This document shows positions 22,101 to 31,689 of a DNA stretch of 64,000 bases, piece after piece. A program made the position numbers and the translations under genes. The notes under the pieces were generated by a model. The model searched no databases, was not told the DNA's origin, and saw only the letters and a list, made by a program, of their open reading frames with translations. Source of the DNA: Pseudomonadota bacterium (GTDB lineage: Bacteria; Pseudomonadota; Alphaproteobacteria; Rhodospirillales; Magnetospirillaceae); assembly GCA_021847015.1 (NCBI GenBank), contig JAJZVW010000009.1, positions 51,328 through 115,327 of the forward strand, read 5' to 3'. Numbering within the stretch: position 1 is the stretch's first letter; every line of letters begins with the position of its first letter.

Positions 22101-25100
22101 TGGCTGGATGGGCGGACGCAGTCCAGCGGGCCCCCGACGCCACCCGCATCATTCTCGCCCATTCCCGGGCCGACGTCGCCGACATGAACATCGTGGCGCG
22201 CCGGCATGCCCGCGAAATCGGCCGTCTCACTGGCCCCGACTACACCATCGCCACCAACAGCGGCGAACAAACCTTTGCCATCGGCGACCGCCTGTTGTTT
22301 TTGGAAAACAACAAGGGTCTTGGGGTCAAGAACGGCACCACCGGCACGATAACCGCCATAGCGACCGCCGATGGCGACACCCCACAATTGTCGGTCACTC
22401 TCGACGACGGCCGCCACGTCGTCGTCGATCCCGGTTCGTACACAGCCTTCGATCTTGGCTATGCCGCGACCGTCCACAAATCTCAGGGCATTACCGTCGA
22501 CGAAGCCTATGTGCTCGGAACGGCTGGCGTAGATGCTCACCTGGCCTACGTTTCCATGTCCCGCCATCGTGCCGCCGTGCGGGTCTACACCGCGGCCGGC
22601 GATGCCGCCAAGCCGGAGATATTCGCGGCCATCGCCGCCCAAGCCAACAGCCAGGACAGCACGCTCGACCATCCCTTTGCCAAACAACCCCTTCCCGAAC
22701 CGCCGGCCCACCAGCAACCGCGCCGCCGCGCCGCCGCCCATCCCTCCCGCCGTCCACGTCGCCCGCCGCTTCCCGACGACGCGCGCGTGGAATCACTCGC
22801 CGAGCATCCCGAGGCGATCTTCAATGCCATCAATGAGCACTCCGCCACATGGACCGAAGCGGACATGCGACGGGAGGTGCGCCAGTACCTCTACCACCTC
22901 GACAAGGCGGACCGGGCCGCGGCCGAGGATCGGCTTGTCGCCGGCCTCCTCAAATCCCCGCTTCTGATCGCGACCGCGCCGGAAGACCCCGCCACCACCG
23001 ATCAACCGAGCACGACGCCACGCTATACCACCAAGGCGTTTGCGGCCCTCGAACAACGAATGATGGCCACCGCCGCCCGGTTGGCGAACACTCCCGATTC
23101 CGGAATCGATTCTCCTCGCACCGCCGCCGCCATCACCTCGTTCGAGGCGAAGGCCGGATTCCCGCTGACCAACGAACAGAAAGCCGCCGTCCACCATGTA
23201 ACGGCCCCCGGCCTTTTGGCTTCGATCCTTGGCCAAGCCGGCACGGGCAAATCCACGATCCTTAAGGCCGCCCGCATCGCTTGGGAGGAGGCGGAATACA
23301 CCGTTATCGGTACCGCCTTGTCCGGCATTGCCGCCGAAAATCTCCAGCAAAGCGGAATCAAGAGCCGCACCATCGCGTCGCTTATCCAGGCCCTCGACCG
23401 ACGCGACCAATTGCTCGAATTTTTGGAAACAGGCGTTGTTACCGATGACATTCGCGACGCCCTGATGGATTACGCCGACTGGAAGATAGCCAACGGAAAG
23501 CCCGAGGCCGTCACGTTCGCCAGGTTCGTCAAATCCGAACTCGATGCCAACGCCCTCAGTCCGGCCAGCCTTCAATGGGCCACCGAATGGGCCGAACGCC
23601 GCCTGTCACGGACACCTGGATTCAATGAGAAGACCGTGGTGGTGGTCGATGAATCCGGCATGGTGGCCAGCCGACAACTGGCCGAGATCATCCACCGCAT
23701 CGATGAGGCCGGCGCCAAGCTGGTGCTTGTCGGCGACCCCCAGCAGCTCCAGCCCATCCAGGCCGGCGCCGCGTTCCGCGCCATCACCGAACGCTTCGGT
23801 TATGCGGAATTAACCGACATCCGGCGGCAGAAAACGGGGTGGCAGCGCACCGCGACCTCCGCCCTCGCCAAGGGCCGTGTGGAAGAGGGCATCACCGCCT
23901 ACACCAAGAATGGCCACATCTCCGCGGGCATCGACATGGATGAGGCGGCTTTCGTCACCACCCTTGAACGGCATCTTGCGAGTGCCGTCGACCCCGCCGA
24001 CCGTGCCCGGGTTATCACTATCGCCCGCTATGCCGAGGCCCGAAACGCGGCCGGCGCTCTTTGGTCCGTCATCAGCGGTCCCAATGCAAATACTCATGAA
24101 TGGTACGACGATTTCGAGGCATGGAAGGCCAAACGTGAACAAATGGCCATCGCCATTGGCGACGACCTCGACGCCTACAAGCCCTGGCTTGCCCGTTTCG
24201 CCATCAACGGCGAGGGCCTAGCGGCGGATATCCTCGCCGCCACCGGCAACACCCGCGATGAGGCGCAAGCCGCCGCTCCCATGGAAGCCAAGACGCGCGG
24301 AATCTTCGAGATCGAGGAAAGCCTACCCGAGGAAGACCGGCTCAAGGCCGACTTCCGTACCGGCGCCAAGGCCGCGTTGGTGGCGGCCTGGGCCGACGCC
24401 ACCCGGCACAATCCCGACGCCACCCGCATCATCCTTGCCCACTCGCGGGCCGATACCGCTCACATGAATACCGTCGCGCGGCAATTCGCCCGCGATCACG
24501 GCCTGTTGACCAGCGAGGACCAGAGCGTCGCGACCGCAGACGGCGACCGCGCTTTCGCGGGCGGCGATCGACTGTTGTTTCTGGAAAACAACAAGAGCCT
24601 TGGCGTCAACAACGGTACTACCGGCACCGTCATTGGCATCGACGCGGCGGAAGGGCAGGGCGCCCGGCTCTCCGTCATGCTCGACGACGGCCGCGAAATC
24701 ACCGTCGATACCCAGAGCTACAACAACTTCGACCACGGCTACGCCGTCACAGTCCACAAGTCCCAAGGCGTGACCGTCGACGAAGCCTACTTGTTGGCCA
24801 CCTCCGGCGTGGACGCCCACCTGGCCTACGTTTCCATGTCCCGCCATCGTTTCAACTTGCGGGTCTTCGCCGCGGCCGGCGATGCCGCTAAACCGGAGAT
24901 ATTCGCGAAGACGGCTGCCAAGGCGAACAGCCAGGACAGCACGCTCGATCACAATTTTCCCACGGTCGAACAGCCCAACGACGCCAAGAAACATACCGCC
25001 ACGCAAGCGCGCGAACGCTACCGCGCCGGCCCGAAACAGAGCCATCCCAAGAGCCCGGTTCTCTTCAAGGTCTATCAAGCCGAGCGCGCCGATAACCTCG

Positions 25101-26122
25101 CGGCCCGCGACGAACACATCACCGCACTACGCGAAATCCACGACAAATACCGCGCCGACCTGGGGAAGTTGTACGACGGCGAACGCGAGCGGTCCAATAG
25201 CCTCGTAAACCGGCTGTTCGGGCGGCCCAAGCAGATCATGTTTGACGCAAACCGCACGCGGCACGCCGGCCTCAAGCAATCCGGCGAGGAATTACGCGCC
25301 GGCATCGCCCGCATCAAGGCGGCTTATCCCCTCCATAGCTGGCAGGAGTGGTTGCAGAACAAGGCGGAGGAGGGGAATACCGACGCCCTCTCCGTGCTTC
25401 GCGCCACCGCCGGCCGCCACCAGGACGCCGCCAACGCAATCACCTCCGCCAATTCCGCCACCGAAGCCCTAGCCGTTGTTCTCAAGGGGCACCGCGTAAA
25501 GGCCCGCCACGACGGCCGGCTTATCTACAGCACCGCAGACGGCGGGGTTGTCACTGATCACGCCACCATGATCGCCATTACCAAGGAGAGCCACGGCGCC
25601 GCCATCATCGCCGCCCAGCTCGCCGCCGAACGCCACCCCGGCCAGGAAATCAACATCAACGGTTCGCCCGATTTCCGCCGATGGATGGCCGACTACGCCG
25701 GCAAGGCGGATTTGCCTATCCGCTTCGCCGACCCCGACGACGAGGCGCAGCGTGCCGCCGCCAAAGGCGCCCAGGCCCAAGCGCCCGCCACCGACACCGA
25801 AGCGGATAAGAAGGCCAAGGACATGGCCGCCCGCATGCGCCAAGGCGGGGACCGCACCAAGCCCGCTACCTCGACGCGCCAAACCATCCTCACGCACAAG
25901 GACTGGACGCCGGGGCTAATGGGAGAATATACATTTAACGGTATATCGGCGCACGGCGGCAAACCTGCCCTCAAATGGCAGCAAGGCTCGACAGTCTATG
26001 TTCAGCCCCAGTCCAAACAGGCACTTGCCGCCGTCAAGGATATGAAACCCGGCACCCGCGTAACCTTTGACGTTAGCGGCCAGCCCAAGCCAACCGCACC
26101 GAAGCACGGGAGAACTCGATGA
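19157..26122 (+). CDS. traI: TraI relaxase fused to two tandem helicase domains
   Basis: A 2321-residue MOBP relaxase. Residues 1-190 match RP4 TraI: nucleophile Y20 (VVGYVTDQQ) and the metal-binding H133-x3-D137-x2-H140-x-H142 cluster. Two similar 80-residue modules follow (about 200-280 and 332-412). Two copies of a roughly 700-residue SF1 helicase unit then come, with Walker A GQAGTGKST at about 601 and 1359, DEAGMV or DESGMV at about 735 and 1497, and VHKSQG plus AYVSMSRHR in both. The C-terminus has an LPD7-like domain. It nicks oriT, stays on the 5' end and probably unwinds the plasmid. RP4 TraI lacks these helicases. Confidence 0.9.
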   Translation: MIAKIIPATKGRTAAAVVGYVTDQQKAGQQQPVMGPDGLQRLMEYVVDVAHDGDKVEWYRVTNCAVDDPMLAAREMAGIQRQNTRVAEEDKTLHIVVSFPEGERPTDAQIRAIEDGLMAALDMTDHQRVSALHVNTDNVHLHLAVNRIHPETLRANEMKFSKKKLMAECERLEIRFGLARVEHGLSKAETARIHKQTSPLTFEEWIRDDAGKALLGAIEEGATWERLHAVAAAYGLELAEKSNGLVIVDAADPTLSVKGSAIDKGLSMRAVSAVVGPFAPRTANGTAPTVTWSQMRPAEGATQTHTPSMPDRQPDPSEIAVPELPTHSGQQSFAEWIKEKAGAELAAAAAPGNTWADVHAVAAKYGVVIKPRGAGLVIADIADEHRATKASAVHRSLAMKALTAALGPYEPPPAEAQRPEVTWEEDTAPDVPEPPPPAFTETELNALPADERAAAIEAHPEVIFNAIVSKSATWTEAGMRKEIRRHLRHLDKAERLAVEDQLYEAIRTSPLLVTTGSEEGRTLRYSTAEFVGLEQHMMVRARGMSAKDGPAVTAEQVDAAIVAFEQAAKARLNDPGFTLADQQRAAVHHVVAPGSLKLVLGQAGTGKSTILDSARMAWEGGGYAVIGTALSGIAAENLEASGIKSRTIASLLASLERRDRLQEFAETGVLTPEIRDELIAHADDAIERGSQWAVTMRQELETGALSEGSLDWAIQWAERRLERRRGLDEKTVLVVDEAGMVDSRQMTDIIRRTEAAGAKLVLVGDSRQLQPIQAGAAFRAMAREFGYAELTDIRRQTAAWQRHATSLLATGKVHKGIMEYAKRGSIVAGIDMDEAAFVITLEGKLGIPLDSADRGRVVTIARYAEARNAAGALWSVIRDADDPKKHEWYEEFQEWKTVREEAAQNIAADIDAYRPWLARFGVNGEGLPADILAASGNHTRDEAIAEAPEHALSIGVFEIEETHPEEDRLKADFRTGAKAALVAGWADAVQRAPDATRIILAHSRADVADMNIVARRHAREIGRLTGPDYTIATNSGEQTFAIGDRLLFLENNKGLGVKNGTTGTITAIATADGDTPQLSVTLDDGRHVVVDPGSYTAFDLGYAATVHKSQGITVDEAYVLGTAGVDAHLAYVSMSRHRAAVRVYTAAGDAAKPEIFAAIAAQANSQDSTLDHPFAKQPLPEPPAHQQPRRRAAAHPSRRPRRPPLPDDARVESLAEHPEAIFNAINEHSATWTEADMRREVRQYLYHLDKADRAAAEDRLVAGLLKSPLLIATAPEDPATTDQPSTTPRYTTKAFAALEQRMMATAARLANTPDSGIDSPRTAAAITSFEAKAGFPLTNEQKAAVHHVTAPGLLASILGQAGTGKSTILKAARIAWEEAEYTVIGTALSGIAAENLQQSGIKSRTIASLIQALDRRDQLLEFLETGVVTDDIRDALMDYADWKIANGKPEAVTFARFVKSELDANALSPASLQWATEWAERRLSRTPGFNEKTVVVVDESGMVASRQLAEIIHRIDEAGAKLVLVGDPQQLQPIQAGAAFRAITERFGYAELTDIRRQKTGWQRTATSALAKGRVEEGITAYTKNGHISAGIDMDEAAFVTTLERHLASAVDPADRARVITIARYAEARNAAGALWSVISGPNANTHEWYDDFEAWKAKREQMAIAIGDDLDAYKPWLARFAINGEGLAADILAATGNTRDEAQAAAPMEAKTRGIFEIEESLPEEDRLKADFRTGAKAALVAAWADATRHNPDATRIILAHSRADTAHMNTVARQFARDHGLLTSEDQSVATADGDRAFAGGDRLLFLENNKSLGVNNGTTGTVIGIDAAEGQGARLSVMLDDGREITVDTQSYNNFDHGYAVTVHKSQGVTVDEAYLLATSGVDAHLAYVSMSRHRFNLRVFAAAGDAAKPEIFAKTAAKANSQDSTLDHNFPTVEQPNDAKKHTATQARERYRAGPKQSHPKSPVLFKVYQAERADNLAARDEHITALREIHDKYRADLGKLYDGERERSNSLVNRLFGRPKQIMFDANRTRHAGLKQSGEELRAGIARIKAAYPLHSWQEWLQNKAEEGNTDALSVLRATAGRHQDAANAITSANSATEALAVVLKGHRVKARHDGRLIYSTADGGVVTDHATMIAITKESHGAAIIAAQLAAERHPGQEININGSPDFRRWMADYAGKADLPIRFADPDDEAQRAAAKGAQAQAPATDTEADKKAKDMAARMRQGGDRTKPATSTRQTILTHKDWTPGLMGEYTFNGISAHGGKPALKWQQGSTVYVQPQSKQALAAVKDMKPGTRVTFDVSGQPKPTAPKHGRTR

Positions 26123-28080
26123 GAGAGGAAGGACTTACAACCGGGGAAGCGGCCCGGATCAAGGCGTTCGGGCTGCTGATCGGGACCGTCCTTCTTGTCA
26201 CATACGGTTTCGTTGTCAGCCATTACATCGCCCGCCACTTCGGCTACCCGCCGCAACTCGGCCCGACCTGGCCCGGCGGATTCTATCCCCCGTACATCTG
26301 GATCAATTGGGCGTTCACCTACTACGACGCCGATCCCGAGATGTTCAAGATGGTGTGGATCAGCTTCCTCATCGCCTTCACCCTCATTATCTCGGGCACC
26401 TTCCTCGCCATCGGCATGCTGACCCGCAGCCCCTTCGGCGTGGCCGACGCCCATGGTACGGCGCGGTGGATTACCGAGATCGAAGAACTCCGGGCAATGG
26501 GCCTTGTCCACGACCCAGCCAACCGCAATTCCCTCAACCCCGACGACACGGGCATCTACCTTGCCGTCGTCGAAGATAGGGACGGCAGCTATCATTACGT
26601 CCGATCCGTCGGCAACGAACACTGCCTCGTTGTCGCGCCCTCACGAACGGGTAAGGGCGTCGGTCCAATCGTCATCAATGGCGTGACATGGCCACACGCG
26701 CTGGTCTGCTACGACCAAAAACGCGAAACCTTCTACGCCACTGCCGGCTGGCGACAGAAATACGTTGGCCCCGTTTATAGCTGGAATCCGGTCGGCAACG
26801 ACGAAACATTCAATTCCTACAACTTCCTCGACACGATACGCTTGGGCACGGTCTGGGAAGTCACCGATTCCATGGACGTGGCCACGCTTCTCATTGACCC
26901 GGCCTCCATCGGCGCCGCCGAATGGGATCACTGGAAAAAAACGGGCTTCGCCTTCCTCCAGGCCGTCATTCTCTATACCTGCTACTTGGTCGAACGCCTG
27001 CAAAAACGCCGCGCCAACCTGCGCGACGTCTACAAGGTGCTCAATAATCCCGACCAGCGCGGGGATGACCTCTATAAGGCGATGCTCCACAACACTTTCG
27101 GCCGCGTCGACATGAAAGTGGGCGGCCCTATCCCGAACCGCCGCGAGGCCCTTGCCGCCCTCATGCCCGGCCGCAACGAGACCATCGCCGAGGGCGCCGC
27201 CGCCATGCTCAACCGTGAGCCCGAGGAGCGTACCAGCGTTCATTCCACAGCATCGAGCGCACTCACCCTTTACGCCGATCCCCTTGTCGCCCGGAATACC
27301 AGCACCTCCGATTTTCAGATTGAGGACATCTGGAACGGCGAAAAGCCGGGCTCGCTCTACATCACCGTCCCGCCCGATCAGGAAGCCAAATTCCAGGCCA
27401 TGCTTCGCATGATGCTCACCCTGATCCTCCGCACCGAGCAGCGCCCTCAACTGGCCTATGTCGAAGGCCGCGCCAAAATGCCCTGGCGTCATCGCACACT
27501 GGCCCTCTTCGACGAATTTCCGACCCTTGGTGAAATCAAGGAAATCGAAACGGCGCTGGCCCGCATCGCCGGCTACGGTGTCCAACTTTTCCTGTTTATC
27601 CAGGATCTTCCGCAGCTTTTCGACCGCTACGGACAGAATCAAACCATTATCAGCGGATGCCAGAACAAGCTCATTTACTCCCCGAACGACAACATAACGG
27701 CCGACTGGGCTTCGGGAGAATGTGGCGAAACCACCATCGTCAAAAAGGAAATCACCGTCAGCGGCAACCGCTTCGGCAACGCCCTAAATCACGTCCAAGT
27801 CCGTTTTGAAGAAAAACCCCGCGATCTTGCCAATTCCCAAGAAATCCGCCGGCTCGCGCCGCCGGAAAAAGATCCCGATGGCCGGATCACCGCACCCGGC
27901 AACGTCATCATTCTCCGTACCGGCTTCAATCCCATATTCGCCACCCAGATGCTTTATTTCCTCGACCCCGAGATGATGGCCCGCCTCAAAACCCCGTTCC
28001 GCGCCGGCCATTCCAACGCCGCCATCCTCGACGGCCCGCTCACTCTCGCCCTTCCGCAGCCGGAAGGCGCCCAATCGTGA
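26119..28080 (+). CDS. traG: TraG/VirD4 coupling protein
   Basis: A 653-residue inner-membrane ATPase that links the relaxosome to the secretion channel. Two membrane helices lie in the first 100 residues (about 14-36 and 78-102). Walker A APSRTGKGVG begins near residue 173 and Walker B is LALFDEFPTLG. The frame includes typical motifs such as NEDQRGDDLY-like and FIQDLPQL. ATG 26119 overlaps the traI stop, and the stop overlaps the GTG of traF. RP4 also has TraI, TraG and TraF in this order (with traH nested). Confidence 0.92.
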   Translation: MREEGLTTGEAARIKAFGLLIGTVLLVTYGFVVSHYIARHFGYPPQLGPTWPGGFYPPYIWINWAFTYYDADPEMFKMVWISFLIAFTLIISGTFLAIGMLTRSPFGVADAHGTARWITEIEELRAMGLVHDPANRNSLNPDDTGIYLAVVEDRDGSYHYVRSVGNEHCLVVAPSRTGKGVGPIVINGVTWPHALVCYDQKRETFYATAGWRQKYVGPVYSWNPVGNDETFNSYNFLDTIRLGTVWEVTDSMDVATLLIDPASIGAAEWDHWKKTGFAFLQAVILYTCYLVERLQKRRANLRDVYKVLNNPDQRGDDLYKAMLHNTFGRVDMKVGGPIPNRREALAALMPGRNETIAEGAAAMLNREPEERTSVHSTASSALTLYADPLVARNTSTSDFQIEDIWNGEKPGSLYITVPPDQEAKFQAMLRMMLTLILRTEQRPQLAYVEGRAKMPWRHRTLALFDEFPTLGEIKEIETALARIAGYGVQLFLFIQDLPQLFDRYGQNQTIISGCQNKLIYSPNDNITADWASGECGETTIVKKEITVSGNRFGNALNHVQVRFEEKPRDLANSQEIRRLAPPEKDPDGRITAPGNVIILRTGFNPIFATQMLYFLDPEMMARLKTPFRAGHSNAAILDGPLTLALPQPEGAQS

Positions 28081-28613
28081 ACAACCGGACTGTCGCCATC
28101 GCCGCCTGGGCCTTCGCCGCCACAATCTTCGCCGGAGCCTACGCAGCCCAAACCGCCGGATACGCCGTCAACGTCACCGAGTCCATGCCGCGTGGATTGT
28201 GGCGGATCACCCCCATGACCCGCGAGCCGCGTGCCGGCGACGTTGTGGCATTCTGTCCGACCGACACCGCGCCGTTCCGTCTCGCCAAGGAACGGGATTA
28301 CATCCCTGGTGGCCATTGCCCCGACGGTTACACGCCGGTCATCAAACCCATTGCCGCGACTGCCGGCGACCGTATCAACGTCACCTCCCTCGGCGTCATC
28401 ATCAACGGCACACCAATACCCAACACCGCCCCGGCAACCCGCGACAGCGCAGGCCGCCCCCTGTTCCCGCAGATCGGTAGCGTCACCGTTCCCGCCGGAA
28501 GCCTTTGGTTCCTGGCCACCCGTGTCCCGAATTCCTACGACAGCCGCTATTTCGGAGCCGTGCCGGCAACCGCGATCATCGGCCACGCCCAACCCGTGCT
28601 GACGGAGCGGTAA
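28077..28613 (+). CDS. traF: TraF conjugative peptidase
   Basis: A 178-residue member of the signal-peptidase S26 family. It has one N-terminal membrane helix (residues 5-25), a catalytic serine in NVTESMPRGLW and a lysine in VIKPIAATAGD. In RP4, TraF trims and cyclises the TrbC pilin, so the likely substrate here is the protein at 33480. The start is GTG 28077, overlapping the traG stop. The active site faces the periplasm. Confidence 0.88.
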   Translation: MNNRTVAIAAWAFAATIFAGAYAAQTAGYAVNVTESMPRGLWRITPMTREPRAGDVVAFCPTDTAPFRLAKERDYIPGGHCPDGYTPVIKPIAATAGDRINVTSLGVIINGTPIPNTAPATRDSAGRPLFPQIGSVTVPAGSLWFLATRVPNSYDSRYFGAVPATAIIGHAQPVLTER

Positions 28614-29149
28614 TGCTTCTCGACCCCGCCGTAGTTTCCATGATCGCCACCTGCACTCCAGCCGGCGCCGCCGTAGAAACCATCGAAGCCGTGGTTCGGG
28701 TAGAGAGCGGCGGGCACCGCTTCGCGCTTGCGGTCAACCGCCCGGGTAACGCGCCGGCACGTTTCACACCCGACAACCCAGCCGGCGCCGCCGCCATCAT
28801 CACCCAAGCACTCAACCGGGGGCAAAACGTCGATATCGGCCTGATGCAGGTCAACACTAGGACCGCCTCACGCATGGGCATCGACTGGCACAGCCTCATC
28901 GATCCCTGCGAGAACATCCGTATCGGCACCACGATCCTGCAACAGGACTACACCGCCGCCCTAAAGACCAATCCCCCGGGCCAAATCGCCTTGCAGGCCG
29001 CTTTGAGCACCTACAACACCGGCAACCCATGGACCGGCTTTTCAAATGGATATGTCGCCAAATACTACGGCGGCCTTGGACCCACTCCAGTCGCCGGCAG
29101 TCCCTACACCGCGGACCCGCTGGTCTACCACAACAAGGATTTCAAATGA
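28613..29149 (+). CDS. VirB1-like lytic transglycosylase
   Basis: A 178-residue SLT-fold protein with the catalytic glutamate in VVRVESGG, then NVDIGLMQVNT and LQAALSTYNTG, the usual goose-type lysozyme signature. It opens peptidoglycan to let the secretion apparatus pass. No clear signal peptide is seen; the N-terminus is mildly hydrophobic. ATG 28613 overlaps the traF stop (TAATG). A second, pilus-type transglycosylase is encoded at 52425. Confidence 0.88.
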   Translation: MLLDPAVVSMIATCTPAGAAVETIEAVVRVESGGHRFALAVNRPGNAPARFTPDNPAGAAAIITQALNRGQNVDIGLMQVNTRTASRMGIDWHSLIDPCENIRIGTTILQQDYTAALKTNPPGQIALQAALSTYNTGNPWTGFSNGYVAKYYGGLGPTPVAGSPYTADPLVYHNKDFK

Positions 29150-29364
29150 GCACTCGCATTGATCCCACGCCTTTCGAGGGCGATGACGGTACGCCGTGTT
29201 CCACTGAGATCGGCCATCTTTCCCTTCTTGGCGTAATGGTCACCGTTTCACCGGACGAGGCCGATTCCCTTGGCGCTTTCCAGGAAGACGCCCTCTCCCC
29301 CGGCGACGCTTGGGATTCCCGCTTCGACGACGCGGCGCCCGTCCCGGAGCCGCACCATGGCTGA
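29146..29364 (+). CDS. Small acidic hypothetical protein
   Basis: A 72-residue acidic protein (many Asp and Glu) whose ATG overlaps the transglycosylase stop and whose own stop overlaps the next ATG by 8 bases, so it is translationally coupled on both sides. No domain was recognised. Strong acidity and small size would suit an inhibitor or adaptor, for example a DNA mimic, but that is only an idea. Confidence 0.6.
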   Translation: MSTRIDPTPFEGDDGTPCSTEIGHLSLLGVMVTVSPDEADSLGAFQEDALSPGDAWDSRFDDAAPVPEPHHG

Positions 29365-31687
29365 AAACGATTACGTCAAAGCTGTAGCCGACTCGATCAT
29401 CGAGCAGCTTGAACGGGGCACCGCGCCCTGGCAGCGTCCCTGGGAACCCGGCGAACGGCGGCTTCCCTACAATCCCACCACCGGGAACGACTATCGCGGC
29501 CTCAACGCCGTCTGGCTCTCCGTCGTCGGTGACAGCAAGGGCTACAACGACGCCCGCTGGATGACCTACAAGCAGGCCAGTGAAGCCGGCGCGCAGGTAA
29601 GGGGAGGGGAGAGGGGAACCGCCATCCAATATTGGATGTGGTCGGAGCAGCGTCCGGCCCTCGACGACAATGGCCGGCCCGTCCTTAACGCGGACGGCAC
29701 CAAGCAGACGGTCACCGTCCAGCTCGCACGGCCGAAGGTATTCCAAGCTCGCGTCTTCAACGGCGCGCAGATCGACGGCTTGCCCCTCCAGCCGCTTCGG
29801 CTCACCGAGGAGTGGCAGCGCCACCAGGACGCCGAACAGATCCTCGCCAATTCCGGCGCACGCATCTTCCACCGCGACGGAAACCGGGCCTTCTACAACG
29901 TCGAGCGCGACGACATCACTTTGCCGCTTCGCGGCCAGTTCACCACAGCGGACAAATATTACGCCACCGCGCTCCACGAATTGGGCCACTGGACGGGCCA
30001 TTCCTCCCGCCTCAATCGCGACCTCGCACATCCCTTCGGGTCTGTTGGTTACGCCAAAGAGGAATTACGGGCGGAAATTGCTTCGCTGATGATCGGCGAC
30101 CGCCTGGGGATTGGCCACGATCCCGAGCAGCACGCCGCTTATGTCGGAAGTTGGATCAAGGCCCTCAAGGACGATCCCCGCGAGATTTTCCGCGCGGCGG
30201 CCGACGCTGAGAAAATCACCGGCCACGTCTTCTCCCTTGGCCAAGCCCAGCAGCAGACGCAAGCCACCGCGACCACCACAAGCGAAGCTATCGAGGTGAA
30301 CATGGCCCTTGGTGTCGCAAGATCCCGTGGCGGCGAGCGGACGCGGCTCGACGTGCCTTATGCCGAAAAGGACCAAGCGAAGGCCGCCGCCAAGGAGGCC
30401 GGCATCAAGCTGGAATGGGATGGCCAAGCCAAATCGTGGTTCGCCCCGCCTGGCGCCGACCTCACCAAATTGGCCCAGTGGTTGCCCGGGAACCGGATCG
30501 CCGCCGCCGCCGTCCCGGAAAATCCCCAAGAGGCATTCGCCATGGCCCTTCGGGAGGCCAAGTTCGTCATCGACGGCCTTCCCGAAATGGATGGCAAATT
30601 GCATCGCGTGCCCGTCGAGGGCGACAGGCAAAACGACAAAGGCGTCTACCAGGAACGCTCCGGTGCCTATGTCGGCTATTTGGACGGCCGCCCCGCCGGC
30701 TTCATTCAAAATCACCGCGCCGGCTTCAAGCGCAATTGGACCCACGCCGCCGCCTCTTCGCTACCGATCGACACCACGAAACTCGCCGAGGAAGCCGAAG
30801 CAAAGAAGGCCGCCCGTGCCGCCGCTCAGGCGCAGGTCTATGAGGAAACCGCCGTTCTCGCAGCCGCTATTTGGGACTCGGGTGTGCCGGCCCCCGCCGA
30901 TCACCGTTACCTCACCAAGAAGGGGGTTCCCCCTCACGGTCTCCGGGTGGCCACCGAGGACACCGCCCGTCTCTTCAATGGCCCACGCGAAGCCGCCGGC
31001 AAGGCGGCGCTCGACCTAACCAACCATCTCCTCGTGCCCGTGCAGGATATCGACGGCAAAATTTGGAGCATTCAGCACATCGCGCCAAACGGCCAAAAAG
31101 GTTTCCTGGAGGGCGGCAAGATCGCCGGCAACTTCTACCCCATCGGCGGGCGTCCGCAGACACCCGATGCGGTCCAATTGGTAGGGGAGGGATTTGCGAC
31201 ATGCGCGACCGTCCGCGACCTCACCAACCAGCCCGTTGCCGTCGCCTTCCATGCCAATAATTTGCCTAACGTCGCCGCGCAGCTTCGCGCGGCCGATCCC
31301 AACCGCGCACTGGTGATCGCCGGGGACAACGACCGCAAAGGCGAAGTGCTCGACCCACCGAAGCCGAACGTCGGCGCCGAGAAGGCCCGCGCCGCAGCCG
31401 AGGCCGTCAACGGCACCGCTCTATTGCCGCCGGCCGCATCGGGCACCGCGGTCGATTGGAATGACTACGCTACCGCCACCAGGGACGCGGCGCGGACCCA
31501 GCTCGCCGAAGGAATCTTGACCGCCCGCATGCGCAACAACGCGCGGAACGCCACACCCGAGCAGATCGCCGGCCTCCAGGCCCAGCTCGACCAGAACCCC
31601 GCGCAACAGCGCGTCGCCACTCAAAAAGCCGCCACTCAACAACCGGCACCCGCCACCCAGCGGCAAGCCAGAGGAAGGGGACGATAA
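29357..31687 (+). CDS. traC: ArdC-Toprim protein, TraC-type primase
   Basis: A 776-residue multidomain protein. Residues 1-290 form an ArdC antirestriction domain: an N-terminal ssDNA-binding part (APWQRPWEPGERRLPYNPTTGNDYRGLN) and a zincin-type site HELGH (about 207-211) with HSSRLNRD. A DUF5710-like segment (RLDVPYAEKDQAKA, WFAPPG) follows near 335-385. The end carries a Toprim domain with VGEGFAT and AGDNDRKGE as acidic metal ligands. RP4 TraC has a similar plan and primes the transferred strand while travelling with it. Antirestriction is an additional possible role. Confidence 0.85.
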   Translation: MAENDYVKAVADSIIEQLERGTAPWQRPWEPGERRLPYNPTTGNDYRGLNAVWLSVVGDSKGYNDARWMTYKQASEAGAQVRGGERGTAIQYWMWSEQRPALDDNGRPVLNADGTKQTVTVQLARPKVFQARVFNGAQIDGLPLQPLRLTEEWQRHQDAEQILANSGARIFHRDGNRAFYNVERDDITLPLRGQFTTADKYYATALHELGHWTGHSSRLNRDLAHPFGSVGYAKEELRAEIASLMIGDRLGIGHDPEQHAAYVGSWIKALKDDPREIFRAAADAEKITGHVFSLGQAQQQTQATATTTSEAIEVNMALGVARSRGGERTRLDVPYAEKDQAKAAAKEAGIKLEWDGQAKSWFAPPGADLTKLAQWLPGNRIAAAAVPENPQEAFAMALREAKFVIDGLPEMDGKLHRVPVEGDRQNDKGVYQERSGAYVGYLDGRPAGFIQNHRAGFKRNWTHAAASSLPIDTTKLAEEAEAKKAARAAAQAQVYEETAVLAAAIWDSGVPAPADHRYLTKKGVPPHGLRVATEDTARLFNGPREAAGKAALDLTNHLLVPVQDIDGKIWSIQHIAPNGQKGFLEGGKIAGNFYPIGGRPQTPDAVQLVGEGFATCATVRDLTNQPVAVAFHANNLPNVAAQLRAADPNRALVIAGDNDRKGEVLDPPKPNVGAEKARAAAEAVNGTALLPPAASGTAVDWNDYATATRDAARTQLAEGILTARMRNNARNATPEQIAGLQAQLDQNPAQQRVATQKAATQQPAPATQRQARGRGR

Positions 31688-31689
31688 CA

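Noticed and set aside
20870..22741. A 623-codon minus-strand open frame inside traI
   Set aside because: It is antisense to conserved helicase motifs and is explained by the high GC content.
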